Shown: piece after piece, positions 27,900 to 36,082 of the stretch
Layout of the letters: the number at the start of each line of letters is the position of its first letter
Numbering within the stretch: the stretch's first letter is position 1
Origin: CAWBUW01 sp963792075
GTDB taxonomy: Bacteria; Chloroflexota; Anaerolineae; Anaerolineales; UBA4823
Direction: 5' to 3'
DNA length: 64,000 bases
Assembly (NCBI GenBank): GCA_963792075.1
Contig: CAWBUW010000009.1
Location: 124,001 to 188,000, forward strand
Made by a program: the position numbers and the translations under genes
Notes under the pieces: model-generated
Told to the model about the DNA's origin: nothing
The model's database searches: none
The model's input: the letters and a program-made list of their open reading frames with translations, nothing else

Positions 27900-29158
27900 A
27901 ACTGCCTGCCCTGCTGCAGCTCAATACAATCTGGTTTGGTCTCTCTTTCATGTGGAACAGCCTGCACGTGATCATCCTGCCGGCAGTTTTACTGGCCTAT
28001 GTCCCTGAGACCCAAAAGAACACGTACCTCGGCCTGCTCACCTTTGCGGGAATGATCATCGCCATGCTGGTCCAGCCGGTCTCAGGCGCGCTGAGCGATT
28101 CCTGGGGTTCTAAGTGGGGCCGCAGGCGGCCTTTGATTTTGATTGGGACGCTGTGTGACTTCGTCTTCTTGCTGGTACTGGGCTGGGCAGGCGGAATTCC
28201 CTGGCTGGCTCTCGGCTACATTGGCCTGCAGTTCACCTCCAATATTGCCCAGGGTCCCACGCAGGCCTTGATTCCGGATCATGTTCCTGCGGAACAGATG
28301 GGCATCGCCAGCGGCTTGAAGAACCTGATGGATACGGGAGCGCTGGTGGTAGCTTCCCTGGTGATGGGGCGTCTGGTGCCACCGGATATCCGCCAGGCCT
28401 CCGGACCTGTTGCCGTTGTGATGGTCGTGCTCGCAATCAGCGCCGCCATCACGCTGATATTCACGCGTGAACCGCCCTCTGCTCGCCCCACTTCCGCGCC
28501 GCTCTCTATCCCGGACCCGCGCCGGCTGCAGCGCGACCTGGGCCAGCAGCCAGCTTTTGCCCGGCTGGTGCTTTCGCGCTTCATTTTCTTGCTGGGCATC
28601 TACTGTGTCCAGGCATTCATGCAGTATTATGTACGCGATGTCCTGCACGCCGCCAACCCCGTGAAGCTCACCGGCGACCTGATGGCGACCATCGTGGTCG
28701 CTTTGATCGCTCTTTCGCTCACCGGCGGCTGGCTGGGCGACCGGATCGGTCACCGCCGCGTGCAGGCCCTGGCCTCCCTGGTCAGCGCCGTGGGGTGCTT
28801 CCTGCTCATCTGGGCGCGCACGCCACTCACGCTGCTCCTCTTTGGAGGCGTGGTGGGCATGGGCATTGGCCTTTTCCTCACCGCCAACTGGGCGCTGGCC
28901 AACAGCCTGGTGCCTCCAGGCGAAGCGGGCAAATTCATGGGCCTGACCAACCTGGCGACAGCCGGCGCGGGCGCATCTGCCCGGCTGGCCGGCCCGCTGG
29001 TGGATTTCGCCAACAACACCTGGCCCGGCGTGTGGGCAGGCTATACCATCTTGTTCGTCACTGCCTCCCTCCTCACCCTCGCCAGCCTGTTCTATTTGCG
29101 CCAACCCCCCCAAGTGCACCCTCACAGTGTTGATAGTTTAGAAACGTTTGAAGTTTAA
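27884..29158 (+). CDS. MFS transporter
   Basis: 424 residues with about twelve transmembrane helices. The loop 2-3 signature GALSDSWGSKWGRRRPLILIG is the classic MFS motif, repeated in weaker form in the second half (GGWLGDRIGHRRVQAL). The pattern resembles glycoside-pentoside-hexuronide symporters and related sugar carriers. It overlaps the short frame upstream and may be co-expressed with the DUF885 peptidase; a peptide or sugar substrate is possible. No clear ribosome-binding site, in line with coupling. The C-terminus is short and hydrophilic. Confidence 0.88.
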   Translation: MSPRLKLPALLQLNTIWFGLSFMWNSLHVIILPAVLLAYVPETQKNTYLGLLTFAGMIIAMLVQPVSGALSDSWGSKWGRRRPLILIGTLCDFVFLLVLGWAGGIPWLALGYIGLQFTSNIAQGPTQALIPDHVPAEQMGIASGLKNLMDTGALVVASLVMGRLVPPDIRQASGPVAVVMVVLAISAAITLIFTREPPSARPTSAPLSIPDPRRLQRDLGQQPAFARLVLSRFIFLLGIYCVQAFMQYYVRDVLHAANPVKLTGDLMATIVVALIALSLTGGWLGDRIGHRRVQALASLVSAVGCFLLIWARTPLTLLLFGGVVGMGIGLFLTANWALANSLVPPGEAGKFMGLTNLATAGAGASARLAGPLVDFANNTWPGVWAGYTILFVTASLLTLASLFYLRQPPQVHPHSVDSLETFEV

Positions 29159-29204
29159 TGCCATATAATATGGGGGAAACCGCCCTTAAAGGTTAAGATA
29201 TGCG

Positions 29205-30509
29205 ATGAATATTGATTATCTAATTGCATTTATCAGTCTTGTTACGTCCTTAATAGCCATGTTCACGGGCCTGCGGTTTTATTGGCGCTTTGCGCGCCAT
29301 TCAGGTCATTGGGGGTGGTTATTAATGACGATTGGGGGAGTGAGCATGGCCCTTTCAGAGACGGTTGATTTTTATTCAACGTTTCAAGAGGGGCGTCTAG
29401 GCAGATATTCTGATTTCTTTATCATGATAACGGAGATCATCCTCACCATCGGGTTTTTGAGGATGTTCAACCTTGAGCTGGTAAAAGATAAGAAACACCA
29501 GCTAAAACTCGAGATAGATTTGACGAAGTCACGCGAATTACTGTCTGCGGCGATGCAGATGACAGCCAGCCTGGATTTGGAAGAGACGCTTCAAATATTG
29601 CTGCAACGTACAATTGCTCTCACCGATGCCGACCTGGCTGCGCTCTTCCTTAACCATCAAAGCGGAAATCTGACAGGCCATTATTTTGCTCTGCGGCGCG
29701 ATGCCTCCCGGGTGGACATCCGTGGACAGGATTGGGAAGCTCTCACGCAACAAATCATTTCAGGAGGACGTTTTGTCATCATCGAGAATTTTCCAGAAGA
29801 ACCGGAACAGCTTTCAGCGAAGTTGCCCGGCAAGCTGATCGCATTCGGTGGGTTTCCTTTACGTGAGAGTGAGAAGATATTAGGGGTTTTGTTTGTGGGG
29901 TTCGAGCAGGCGCATCAATTTGGAGAAGAACAGCAACTGCTGCTGATGAGCTTTGCCGATCAGGGTTCATTAGCTTTGCGCAATGCCGTTCTCTATGAGA
30001 AGGTGAAGGAATTATCCAACACCGATCCATTAACAGGCCTGGCTAACCGCCGCAAATTCGATCAAGCGCTGGTGACAGAACTCGCGCGTGCTCGTCGCTA
30101 TGACAACTCGCTCTCCCTGGTCCTTTTCGACGTGGACAATTTCAAGCAAGTCAATGATACCCTGGGGCATTCTGCCGGGGATGCGGTACTCGATCAGCTT
30201 GCCGGCCTTTTACGCCAGCAATTGCGCTTGGCAGATATTGCTGCTCGCTTCGGTGGAGATGAAATAGCATTGATCCTACCGAAAACTGACCTGCAGCAGG
30301 CCGAGCTGCTTGCCGAGCGGCTGCGTGAGAAAATTCGACAAGCCCCTTTTATCTGCGAAAACCAAACCGTGCAGGTCACCTGTAGTTTTGGCATCTCGGG
30401 CGGCAAAGGCGAAGCCCTTTCTGAAAATCCATTGGATTTATTCAAGCAGGCGGATGTGGCCTTATACCGTGCCAAAAATTCCGGGCGTGACCGGGTGGAA
30501 GTAGCGTAG
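29205..30509 (+). CDS. membrane GAF-GGDEF diguanylate cyclase
   Basis: 434 residues: three N-terminal hydrophobic segments (about 5-90), a coiled linker, a GAF domain (about 115-260) and a GGDEF domain (about 270-430). The active site reads GGDEI at 350-354 instead of GGDEF; the final residue is not catalytic, so cyclase activity is plausible. The product-inhibition site RxxD (RLAD) stands five residues upstream of it, as expected. It would make cyclic di-GMP at the membrane and is a natural counterpart to the HD-GYP protein at the start of the window. A TATAAT lies at 29164-29169, giving a 30-nt leader. Confidence 0.9.
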   Translation: MNIDYLIAFISLVTSLIAMFTGLRFYWRFARHSGHWGWLLMTIGGVSMALSETVDFYSTFQEGRLGRYSDFFIMITEIILTIGFLRMFNLELVKDKKHQLKLEIDLTKSRELLSAAMQMTASLDLEETLQILLQRTIALTDADLAALFLNHQSGNLTGHYFALRRDASRVDIRGQDWEALTQQIISGGRFVIIENFPEEPEQLSAKLPGKLIAFGGFPLRESEKILGVLFVGFEQAHQFGEEQQLLLMSFADQGSLALRNAVLYEKVKELSNTDPLTGLANRRKFDQALVTELARARRYDNSLSLVLFDVDNFKQVNDTLGHSAGDAVLDQLAGLLRQQLRLADIAARFGGDEIALILPKTDLQQAELLAERLREKIRQAPFICENQTVQVTCSFGISGGKGEALSENPLDLFKQADVALYRAKNSGRDRVEVA

Positions 30510-30512
30510 CCG

Positions 30513-31508
30513 GTGGTGACACCTCTTCTCTTCGATCGCGCTCTGTCTGCCCGGCAAGGTCTTCTCGACCCCAATGAGCCGCGGGCAGTGCGCCTGTTCA
30601 ATGGGTACAGCGAGGGCTGCCCGGAGCTGGTGGTCGACCTGTACGGGCAGACCTTATTGATCTACAACCATGCCCAACCCCCACAGGAGGGAGAGGCCCT
30701 CGTCCAGGCCGCAGCCGGCTTCTACCGGCAGGCGCTGCCCTGGGTCCAGAGCGGGTGGGTCAAAACGCGCTTCGCCGGAACCCAGAGCCTGCGGAGGGGG
30801 AAATTGATCTTCGGCTCCCAGCCCGACCATAAGATACTGGAGCATGGCGTGTGGTACGCGCTGGATTTGACGATGAATCAAGATGCCAGCCTGTACCTCG
30901 ACACCCGCCTGCTGCGGCGCTGGGCGCTGGAGCACCTGGGAGGAAAGCGCGTGCTCAATACCTTCGCCTACACCGGCAGCCTGGGGGTGGCGGCGCAGGC
31001 AGCCGGGGCAAGCCAGGTCTTGCAGCTCGACCTCAACCGCCGTTTCCTCGACCTGGCGCGCCGGTCTTACGCGCTGAACGGTTTCAAGGTCGAAGCGGAC
31101 GATTTCCTGACCGGCGACTTTTTTCCCTGGATCGAGCGGCTGAAACACGCCCAAAGTCTCTTCGATTGTGTTTTCTTAGACCCCCCCTTCTTCTCGGTAA
31201 CGGACAAGGGGCGCGTCGACCAGGCGGGACAATCCCACCGGCTGATCAACAAGGTCCGCCCGCTCATCGCGCACGACGGCTGGCTGGTGGCGATCAACAA
31301 TTCGCTCTTCACCAGCGGCGCTGCCTACATGACAACCCTGGAATCCCTGTGCGCCGATGGGTACCTTTCGGTGGAGACGCTCCTGCCCGTCCCCGCGGAT
31401 ATCACCGGCTATCCCGGCACCCTGGTCACCCCGCCGCCGGCCGATCCGGCCCCGTTCAACCACTCCACAAAGATCGCCGTCCTGCGCGTCCGCCGGCGAG
31501 GCGGATAA
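30513..31508 (+). CDS. RlmI-like class I RNA methyltransferase
   Basis: 331 residues, GTG start 3 bp after the GGDEF stop. An N-terminal PUA-like part (AVRLFNGYSEGCPELVVDLYG) precedes a Rossmann methyltransferase domain with VLNTFAYTGSLGVAAQAAG (motif I), LDLNRRFLDLARRSYALNGF and the catalytic-loop segment DCVFLDPPFFS. This is the COG1092 family, which includes 23S rRNA m5C1962 methyltransferase RlmI. The target base is not certain. A second member of the family is encoded at 47379. Confidence 0.85.
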   Translation: MVTPLLFDRALSARQGLLDPNEPRAVRLFNGYSEGCPELVVDLYGQTLLIYNHAQPPQEGEALVQAAAGFYRQALPWVQSGWVKTRFAGTQSLRRGKLIFGSQPDHKILEHGVWYALDLTMNQDASLYLDTRLLRRWALEHLGGKRVLNTFAYTGSLGVAAQAAGASQVLQLDLNRRFLDLARRSYALNGFKVEADDFLTGDFFPWIERLKHAQSLFDCVFLDPPFFSVTDKGRVDQAGQSHRLINKVRPLIAHDGWLVAINNSLFTSGAAYMTTLESLCADGYLSVETLLPVPADITGYPGTLVTPPPADPAPFNHSTKIAVLRVRRRGG

Positions 31509-31518
31509 GCATGCCCAA

Positions 31519-32145
31519 TTAAGGTAATCGAATTAATTGACCGTTCTGTACCTGGAACCGCCAGGTCTCAGGCTGGCTCCCCGACATCAGCGGGTCATCA
31601 GGCCCGTGAACAATTAGATCCAGGGTGATCACGCCACCTGCGATCTGAGCAGATTCCACGCCGATCCTGTCTCCCAGGTAAGCCGTAGAAATGTTCTGTG
31701 CGGCTCCAGCCTGGTTAAGGACAGCCGCCAATTCAACGAAATGACCGGTGCCCCCATTTTGCGTCCACAGAAATACTGCCGCGTCCTCTTGGCCGTCCGC
31801 ATTCAGATCACCCAAAGCAATCCGGTCATCCAACTGCGTGAGATAGGTATCCGGAGACTCGTTAGCGGTCGGAGGAGTACGATGGTACACGCCGTCCACC
31901 AATTGAAAATCGCCCCAATCCGGCGAATGGTATTGAGCATTTTTCAGCACATCTAAAGTGAGTGGCTGAAATGCTGGAGTGGGAGAAGGAAGCGGTGTCG
32001 CCTCGATCAGCACGGCCGGTTGTTCGGTAGGAAGGACTTCCGCCGGCTTTACGGCGCAGGCATTGAGGCCCAACGCCACGAGAAAGATTGCAAGCAGATA
32101 GACCGTCAAACTCTTGATAGTATTCGCGCGAAATTTATGGATCAT
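31519..32145 (-). CDS. lipoprotein of unknown function
   Basis: 208 residues. The ATG at 32145 has AGAGG about five bases upstream; a start 27 bp earlier would lie in the palindromic repeat. A signal peptide ends LVALGLNAC (lipobox LNAC), then comes a short Pro-Thr linker and a domain with LGDLNADGQEDAAVFLW, an FG-GAP/EF-hand-like calcium loop, in the middle. The fold is otherwise unrecognised. It converges on the methyltransferase with only 10 bp between stops. Confidence 0.7.
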   Translation of the reverse strand: MIHKFRANTIKSLTVYLLAIFLVALGLNACAVKPAEVLPTEQPAVLIEATPLPSPTPAFQPLTLDVLKNAQYHSPDWGDFQLVDGVYHRTPPTANESPDTYLTQLDDRIALGDLNADGQEDAAVFLWTQNGGTGHFVELAAVLNQAGAAQNISTAYLGDRIGVESAQIAGGVITLDLIVHGPDDPLMSGSQPETWRFQVQNGQLIRLP

Positions 32146-32163
32146 ATTCCTCTTCTTAACAAT

Positions 32164-32295
32164 GGGGTACATGTCAGTTTGGGGGCCAATCTGACATGCA
32201 CCAGGCCTGAGGAGGAAGTTGGGGGTTCATCACGCTGCGCAAAGCGCAGCGTGATGAACCCCCAAACCCCCTGCCCCAGAACTGACATACACCCT
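32164..32295. repeat. nested palindrome in a divergent region
   Basis: The inner palindrome (32219-32264) has perfect 22-nt arms around AAA. An outer inverted repeat (GGGGTACATGTCAG at 32164; CTGACATACACCCT ending at 32295) encloses it. It lies just upstream of the lipoprotein gene. From 32296 to 32432 no gene or further structure is seen. Confidence 0.8.
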
Positions 32296-32432
32296 AACAA
32301 TGGTAATGTTTAAATAACTAACCAGTATTAGATATACTTCTCGGACCGATTATCAGTTCATTCAATTGTTGTAAATTCCGCAGCGGTCACCTTGTCGCAG
32401 GCATCCTTACCTTTTTCCCCGCCCCCAGGCTA

Positions 32433-32461
32433 TTGTCAAAATCGTCAAACGCGGGCAAAAT
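32433..32461 (+). promoter_or_regulatory. sigma70-type promoter, probably leaderless
   Basis: TTGTCA (32433-32438), a 17-bp spacer and CAAAAT (32456-32461). The -10 box ends six bases before ATG 32468 and no Shine-Dalgarno sequence is present. This is the best-formed example of the leaderless pattern in the window. Confidence 0.65.
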
Positions 32462-32467
32462 GAAGGC

Positions 32468-33328
32468 ATGGAACCGTTTCAATCCGGGTATTTCCAATCT
32501 AAAGAGGCGGCCCTATCTTACGTTGTGGGGCCGCCAAACAAAGTTCCGCTCGTCCTGATCCACGGGACAGGCTCACGCTGGCAGCCTTTCCAACCGATCC
32601 TGCCCGCGCTGGCCGAGAAATACCAAGTTTACGCCCTGGATTTGCGCGGGCATGGCGGGTCAAGCCATACTCCCGGCGCTTACCACCTGGAAGATTACTG
32701 CCGCGATGTCTCCGAATTCATCGTCCACCAGGTGGGGGCGCCCGTCGTGATCTACGGCCATTCCCTCGGCGCCCTGGTCGGGATCTACCTGGCGGTCCAC
32801 CGGCCCCAAGAAGTCCGCGCCCTGGTACTGGGCGACCCGCCGCTTTTCTACCACGATACCCGTTTCCAGGACACTTTCTGGCACGCGGCCTTTATCGAGC
32901 TGCTGGAGTTCCAGCGCGCTCACCCCGACCCCATCGAGATGGAGGCCTGGCTGGCCCAAAATATGCCCGGCATGTCCCCTGACCGCCGCGCGGAACGCGT
33001 ACACTCCCTGGAAGGGCTGGACCCTGACGTGATCCGCGCCTTGATCTCGAATGCGATCATGGAAGGGGTTTCGCTGGAAGCCTTAATTCCCCGCATTGCC
33101 TGCCCGGTGCTGCTGCTGCGCGGCAATCCGAGTCTCGGCTCCGCCGTCCGGGAGCAGGATGTGGCGTATGCTCGCAAACATTTTCAAAACATCAGCGTCC
33201 TGGAGATGGAAACCATCGGCCACAGCATCCTGCCGGCGGCGCTGCTGCCGCAGGTGATGCAGTTTATTGACGCGCTTGGAGATCCGACAGCACCCGGTCG
33301 AACATCGCCGGGGTCAGCTTGCGCGTGA
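32468..33328 (+). CDS. α/β-hydrolase
   Basis: 286 residues with the α/β-hydrolase landmarks: oxyanion region LIHGTGSRWQ, DLRGHGGSSH, nucleophile elbow YGHSLGAL (Ser near 100), and a late His in IGHSILP. Esterase, haloperoxidase-like or lactonase activity is possible; the substrate cannot be inferred. Transcription probably starts at the ATG itself. Its last 65 bp overlap the 3' end of the uracil-DNA glycosylase gene on the other strand. The final 20 residues (after FIDAL) look unlike the domain, so the overlap may reflect a lost earlier stop. Confidence 0.85.
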   Translation: MEPFQSGYFQSKEAALSYVVGPPNKVPLVLIHGTGSRWQPFQPILPALAEKYQVYALDLRGHGGSSHTPGAYHLEDYCRDVSEFIVHQVGAPVVIYGHSLGALVGIYLAVHRPQEVRALVLGDPPLFYHDTRFQDTFWHAAFIELLEFQRAHPDPIEMEAWLAQNMPGMSPDRRAERVHSLEGLDPDVIRALISNAIMEGVSLEALIPRIACPVLLLRGNPSLGSAVREQDVAYARKHFQNISVLEMETIGHSILPAALLPQVMQFIDALGDPTAPGRTSPGSACA

Positions 33329-33938
33329 ATGTGTTTTGTTGGCTGACGTGGTAAGACGCGGCCAGGGTATACGGCCCTACCGGCCAGCTTTTCCCGTGGG
33401 CAAACTGCGGCCGGGGGACCGGCAGCGCATAACCTGCCTCGGCCAACAAGGCCAAAGCAACGTCAAAAGCGATCTTCCCCAAAGCCAGGATCGCCCGCAC
33501 CTGGCGCAACTGCTCCATCTCGCCCTTCAAGTAGGGGCGGCAAGCGCGCAGCTCCTGTGGCAAAGGCTTGTTGGCGGGCGGCGCACAGCGGCCGGCGGCG
33601 CTGATGTAAACGCCGTGAAGCTGTAAGCCATCCTCACGCCAGGCCGATTCCGGCCGGTTCGCCAGCCCTGCCCGGTGCAGCGCAGCGTACAAAAAATCGC
33701 CTGCCCGGTCCCCGGTGAACATGCGCCCGGTGCGGTTAGAGCCGTGCGCGCCCGGCGCCAGCCCGATGATCCATAACCACGCCTGGGGGTCCCCCCATCC
33801 CGGCACCGGCTTCCCCCAGTAGTCTTGCCCGGCGTAAGCTGCCCGCTTCGTCTGAGCCACCTGGGCGCAGTAGCTGACCAGCCGCGGGCAAAGTTGGCAG
33901 TCCAGGATGGCCTGGTTGATCTCGGCTAAAGACGGCAA
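33264..33938 (-). CDS. type 5 uracil-DNA glycosylase (UdgB)
   Basis: 224 residues. Motif A is GLAPGAHGSNRTGRMFTGD (from residue 59), without the catalytic Asn of family 1, as in family 5 enzymes; motif B is HVSQQNTFT near 197. Cys residues in CQLCPRL (14 and 17) and further Cys residues (near 118 and 131) fit the 4Fe-4S cluster of families 4 and 5. It removes uracil and other deaminated bases from DNA. The start is a TTG one base after the nadD stop, with AGGAG eight bases upstream, so translation is coupled. Third gene of obg-nadD-udg. Confidence 0.88.
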   Translation of the reverse strand: MPSLAEINQAILDCQLCPRLVSYCAQVAQTKRAAYAGQDYWGKPVPGWGDPQAWLWIIGLAPGAHGSNRTGRMFTGDRAGDFLYAALHRAGLANRPESAWREDGLQLHGVYISAAGRCAPPANKPLPQELRACRPYLKGEMEQLRQVRAILALGKIAFDVALALLAEAGYALPVPRPQFAHGKSWPVGPYTLAASYHVSQQNTFTRKLTPAMFDRVLSDLQARQ

Positions 33939-33939
33939 T

Positions 33940-34530
33940 TCATTTCTCCTGTTTTTGGATCAGCGCATACACCGCGGGCGGCAAATAGTAGCGGTAGGGC
34001 CCGCCCTGGCGGATCATCTCCCGGATGTGTGAAGCCGAAATATCGATCAAGGGGGCGTCCACCCAGCGCAGCTTCTCTCGCAGGCCGGGCAGGCGGCATT
34101 CCAACGCCTCTACGTCGATCTGCGCCCCGGGCCGGCGCAGCACGCCTAACCCGGTGCAGGCCGCCAGCAGCCGCCGGGGTTCGTGCCAGGCGGGGAGGTC
34201 GCGCAGCGAATCGCTCCCCATCAGGTAAAACCATTCGATCTCCGGATGCACATCTCGCAGCAGCTCCACACTGTCCGCGGCGTAATGCGGCGGTGGGCGG
34301 TCGAGGTCGATGCGCGAAAGGACGAACTGGGGGTTGCCGGCAATGGCGGCGCGCAATAAATCGATCCGGAACGAGGTAGGTGAGATCGCCTGGCCTTGCT
34401 TGAAGGGCGAGACCGGCGTCAGCACCCAATGCACCTCATCCAGGCCCAACTGGGCGCAAGCCTCGGCAGCCAGGATCAAATGCCCCATATGGGGCGGGTC
34501 GAAGGTACCGCCAAAAATCCCGGCTTTCAT
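33940..34530 (-). CDS. nadD: nicotinate-nucleotide adenylyltransferase
   Basis: 196 residues. GGTFDPPHMGH at 7-17 is the nucleotidyl-transfer HxGH motif, and ISASHIREMIRQG near 165 is the C-terminal ISSTxIR-type motif. The enzyme adenylates nicotinate mononucleotide in the NAD pathway. The obg-nadD order is common in bacteria. It starts six bases after obg and ends one base before the glycosylase start, so the three genes form a tight operon. Confidence 0.95.
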   Translation of the reverse strand: MKAGIFGGTFDPPHMGHLILAAEACAQLGLDEVHWVLTPVSPFKQGQAISPTSFRIDLLRAAIAGNPQFVLSRIDLDRPPPHYAADSVELLRDVHPEIEWFYLMGSDSLRDLPAWHEPRRLLAACTGLGVLRRPGAQIDVEALECRLPGLREKLRWVDAPLIDISASHIREMIRQGGPYRYYLPPAVYALIQKQEK

Positions 34531-34536
34531 CCGGCG

Positions 34537-35807
34537 CTAGTCCGACCACTCCAGCTCGTACTCGCCGATGAAGACCATGTCACCTTCCTGGATGCCCGCC
34601 TTGCGCAGCGCCTCCTCGATACCCAGCATCTTTAAAATCTTCTGGAAGCGATATACCGAAGCTTCGAATTCCCAATAGGTCATGGCGGCCGCCCGCTCAA
34701 TGGCCTTGCCCTGGATGCGCCAGCCTTCCGGCGTCTGCTCCACCGTAAATTGGCGTGGGTCTTCTGCCATGTGATACACCGGCGTCGCCTCCATTGCTTC
34801 CAGCGGAGGCGTCTCTGCCAGCCTCTGCGCCGCCCTGTAGAGCAGCTCGCGCACGTTCAGGCCGGTAGCCGCCGAAATCGCCAGGGGTTCCTTTTCTCCC
34901 TTCAAGCCTCGCTTTTTGAGCTCCGCGAGCAGCTTGGGCCAACGCTGCGCCACCTCGGGCAGGTCCATTTTGTTCAGCGCCACGATCTGGGGTTTCTTCG
35001 CCAGGTTGGGGTCGAACAGCGCCAGTTCCGTGTTGATCTGGGCGTAGTCCAGCAGCGGGTCTTCTGCCAGGCCATCCAGGAGGTGCACCAGCACCCGCGT
35101 ACGCTGGATGTGACGCAGGAAATCGTAACCCAGCCCGATCCCCATGTGCGCGCCTTCGATCAGGCCGGGGATATCCGCCAGCACCAGCGTCGTCTCCTCA
35201 TCCAGCTCCGCAACGCCCAGGTTGGGCTCGATGGTGGTGAAGGGATAAGAGGCGATTTTGGGCTTGGCGTTCGTGACCACGGCCAGCAGCGTGGATTTCC
35301 CTGCGTTCGGCACGCCCACAATGCCAATGTCGGCGATCAATTTCAGCTCCAGGCGCAGCGATTTTGTTTCACCCGGCTCTCCGTGCTCCGCGCGCCGGGG
35401 TGCCTGATCGCGCGAATTGGCGAAGCGGGCATTCCCGCGCCCCCCTTCCCGCCCTTGGCGATCACCAGGCGCTGGTCCGGCTCGACCAGGTCGCCCAACA
35501 CGTCGTTGGTATTGGCATCGTAAAGGATGGTGCCTGGCGGTACGCGGATGATCAAATCCTCTGCGGACCGGCCGGTCATGTCCTTTGAAGCACCCCGCTC
35601 GCCGTCTTTGGCGCGGTAGATCAACTGGTGGCGGAAGGCGGAAAGCGTGTTCAAAATGGGAGAAACCTCAAAAATGACATCTCCGCCACGTCCGCCATTG
35701 CCACCATCCGGACCACCCCGGGGCACATATTTCTCTCTGCGGAAATGGACAACACCATCTCCGCCGTTGCCTGAATGTACTTCTACGACAGCTTCATCTA
35801 TAAACAT
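34537..35807 (-). CDS. obg: Obg-family GTPase, with a single-base frameshift
   Basis: The first frame encodes the Gly-rich OBG domain (SGNGGDGVVHFRREKYVPRG to VIAKGGKGG). The second carries the G domain (GVPNAGKSTLL, DIPGLIEGAH, NKMD) and the C-terminal OCT domain. The break lies at a run of six C on the + strand (35440-35445): a seventh would restore KGGRGNARF, the normal family sequence, and give 423 residues. The loss is therefore best explained as a homopolymer sequencing error, since Obg is an essential ribosome-assembly GTPase. AGGAG precedes the ATG. Confidence 0.92.
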
Positions 35808-35822
35808 ACTTTCTCCTGGATG

Positions 35823-35865
35823 AGGGTGTTGTGAGCGGCAGCGAAGCTGCCGCTCACAACACCCT
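35823..35865. repeat. 20-bp-arm palindrome with GAA loop
   Basis: Perfect 20-nt arms around GAA (GGCAGC-GAA-GCTGCC). It lies 15 bp upstream of obg, in the divergent region between obg and the surface-protein gene, so it is not placed at any gene end. Confidence 0.85.
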
Positions 35866-35905
35866 GTGAAATTTGATTATACCAGTACTCCTGGGGTCTC
35901 AGGAA

Positions 35906-35949
35906 TCTGGGGGTTTACGGGCGGCGTACGCCGCCCGTAAACCCCCAGA
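35906..35949. repeat. 44-bp perfect palindrome without loop
   Basis: Two 22-nt arms meet with no unpaired base (TCTGGGGG... outer end, GCGGCGT|ACGCCGC centre). It is the second palindrome in the same divergent region. A TTGACT (35975-35980) 26 bp further on could be the -35 of the surface-protein promoter, but the -10 is weak. Nothing else is seen to 36082. Confidence 0.85.
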
Positions 35950-36082
35950 CCCCCTAACGATTCCGATAGGTCTATTGACTCCCCCCCTCTTTTATGGCAT
36001 TCTATTAGTTAGGCGCTTTGTGCTTGCCCTCGATGGGGAAAAATTAACATTCCAAAACCAAGGAAGGAGAATTAAAGAAACT

